Below, piece after piece: positions 6,130 to 6,380 of a DNA stretch of 6,380 bases. The DNA comes from Bacillota bacterium (GTDB lineage Bacteria > Bacillota > Clostridia > Oscillospirales > Oscillospiraceae). The stretch covers positions 1 to 6,380 of the forward strand of contig JAJUHD010000148.1 in assembly GCA_029268085.1 (NCBI GenBank), read 5' to 3'. The notes below the pieces were generated by a model. That model was not told the DNA's origin. It did no database searches and worked only from the letters and a program-made list of their open reading frames with translations. The translations under genes and the position numbers were made by a program. Within the stretch, counting starts at the first letter, position 1; every line of letters starts with the position of its first letter.

Positions 6130-6380
6130 CAGCCGTCAAAGTCGTCGGCGGAGACGTCGACCGGGCGTCCCGCCGCCTTGGCGGCGGATTTTATCTGCGG
6201 ACTCGTGAGCTTCGCTGCATTTTCGCGGATCTTTTGCTCCAGCTCGTTGCAGACCTCAGGGTTATCCCTTAAATAATCCCTCACCGCGTCACGGCCCTGC
6301 AGTCTTGTATCTCCGATAGTAAACCACGAACCGCCCTTGTCGATCAGATCCAGCTTTACGCCGAAATCAATAATTTCGCC
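6129..6380 (-). CDS. recA: Recombinase RecA, C-terminal part (5' end outside window)
   Basis: The last 83 codons of a minus-strand frame are present, ending with TGA at 6131-6129. The sequence begins GEIIDFGVKLDLIDKGGSWF and continues through TRLQGRDAVRDYLRDNPEV, the typical RecA C-terminal domain (the G-x3-D-x-G-V and GSW-[FY] pattern, then the G-R-D and DNPE region). It finishes with an acidic ADDFDG tail. RecA forms the ATP-dependent filament for homologous recombination and SOS signalling. The ATPase core (Walker A and B, L1 and L2 loops) and any LexA box lie to the right of the window. The basic, Ala-rich stretch KSAAKAAGRP just before the tail is a linker, not a separate domain. It overlaps recX by one base, the usual recA-recX pair. 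Confidence 0.95.
   Translation of the reverse strand, partial: GEIIDFGVKLDLIDKGGSWFTIGDTRLQGRDAVRDYLRDNPEVCNELEQKIRENAAKLTSPQIKSAAKAAGRPVDVSADDFDG

Noticed and set aside
6155..6190. GC-rich inverted stretch (cgccgccttggcggcgg)
   Set aside because: It is inside the recA coding sequence, encodes the Ala-rich linker before the acidic tail, and has no T-tract, so it is more likely codon composition than a regulatory hairpin.

Overview
The window looks like chromosomal backbone from a member of the Bacillota (Firmicutes), most likely Clostridia-like. The reasons are strong Shine-Dalgarno sites (GGAGG or AAGGAG) before most genes, a textbook tRNA-sensing T-box riboswitch, a ComFB-family protein, and a partial protein resembling hypothetical proteins of gut clostridia. 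Base composition is roughly half G+C in the genes and AT-rich around 1000-1180. Genus and species cannot be read from the sequence.

Layout: almost everything is on the minus strand, so transcription runs from the right edge leftwards. First comes the 3' end of recA (6380-6129), then recX (start codon overlapping the recA stop by one base), rimO and pgsA. The gaps are 42 and 21 nt, so this looks like one operon for recombination control, ribosomal protein S12 modification and phospholipid synthesis. The pgsA stop codon lies inside the -35 element of the next promoter. That promoter drives a leader of about 270 nt containing a complete cysteine T-box riboswitch (about 3530-3277), followed by cysE (serine acetyltransferase) and cysS (cysteinyl-tRNA synthetase). 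Uncharged tRNA-Cys should therefore switch on both cysteine synthesis and tRNA charging. An AT-rich spacer with an extended -10 promoter follows, then a small ComFB-family gene with a TTG start (982-683).

The only plus-strand gene is the 3' end of an unrecognised protein (1-531). It converges on the ComFB-family gene, and the two share a hairpin terminator at 585-630.

I found no mobile element, CRISPR array, rRNA or tRNA, and no clearly new system. The best material for a second look is the T-box, with its internally consistent cysteine specificity, the pgsA/promoter overlap that places the riboswitch downstream of a possible recA-operon read-through, the ComFB-family protein, and the unknown plus-strand protein.
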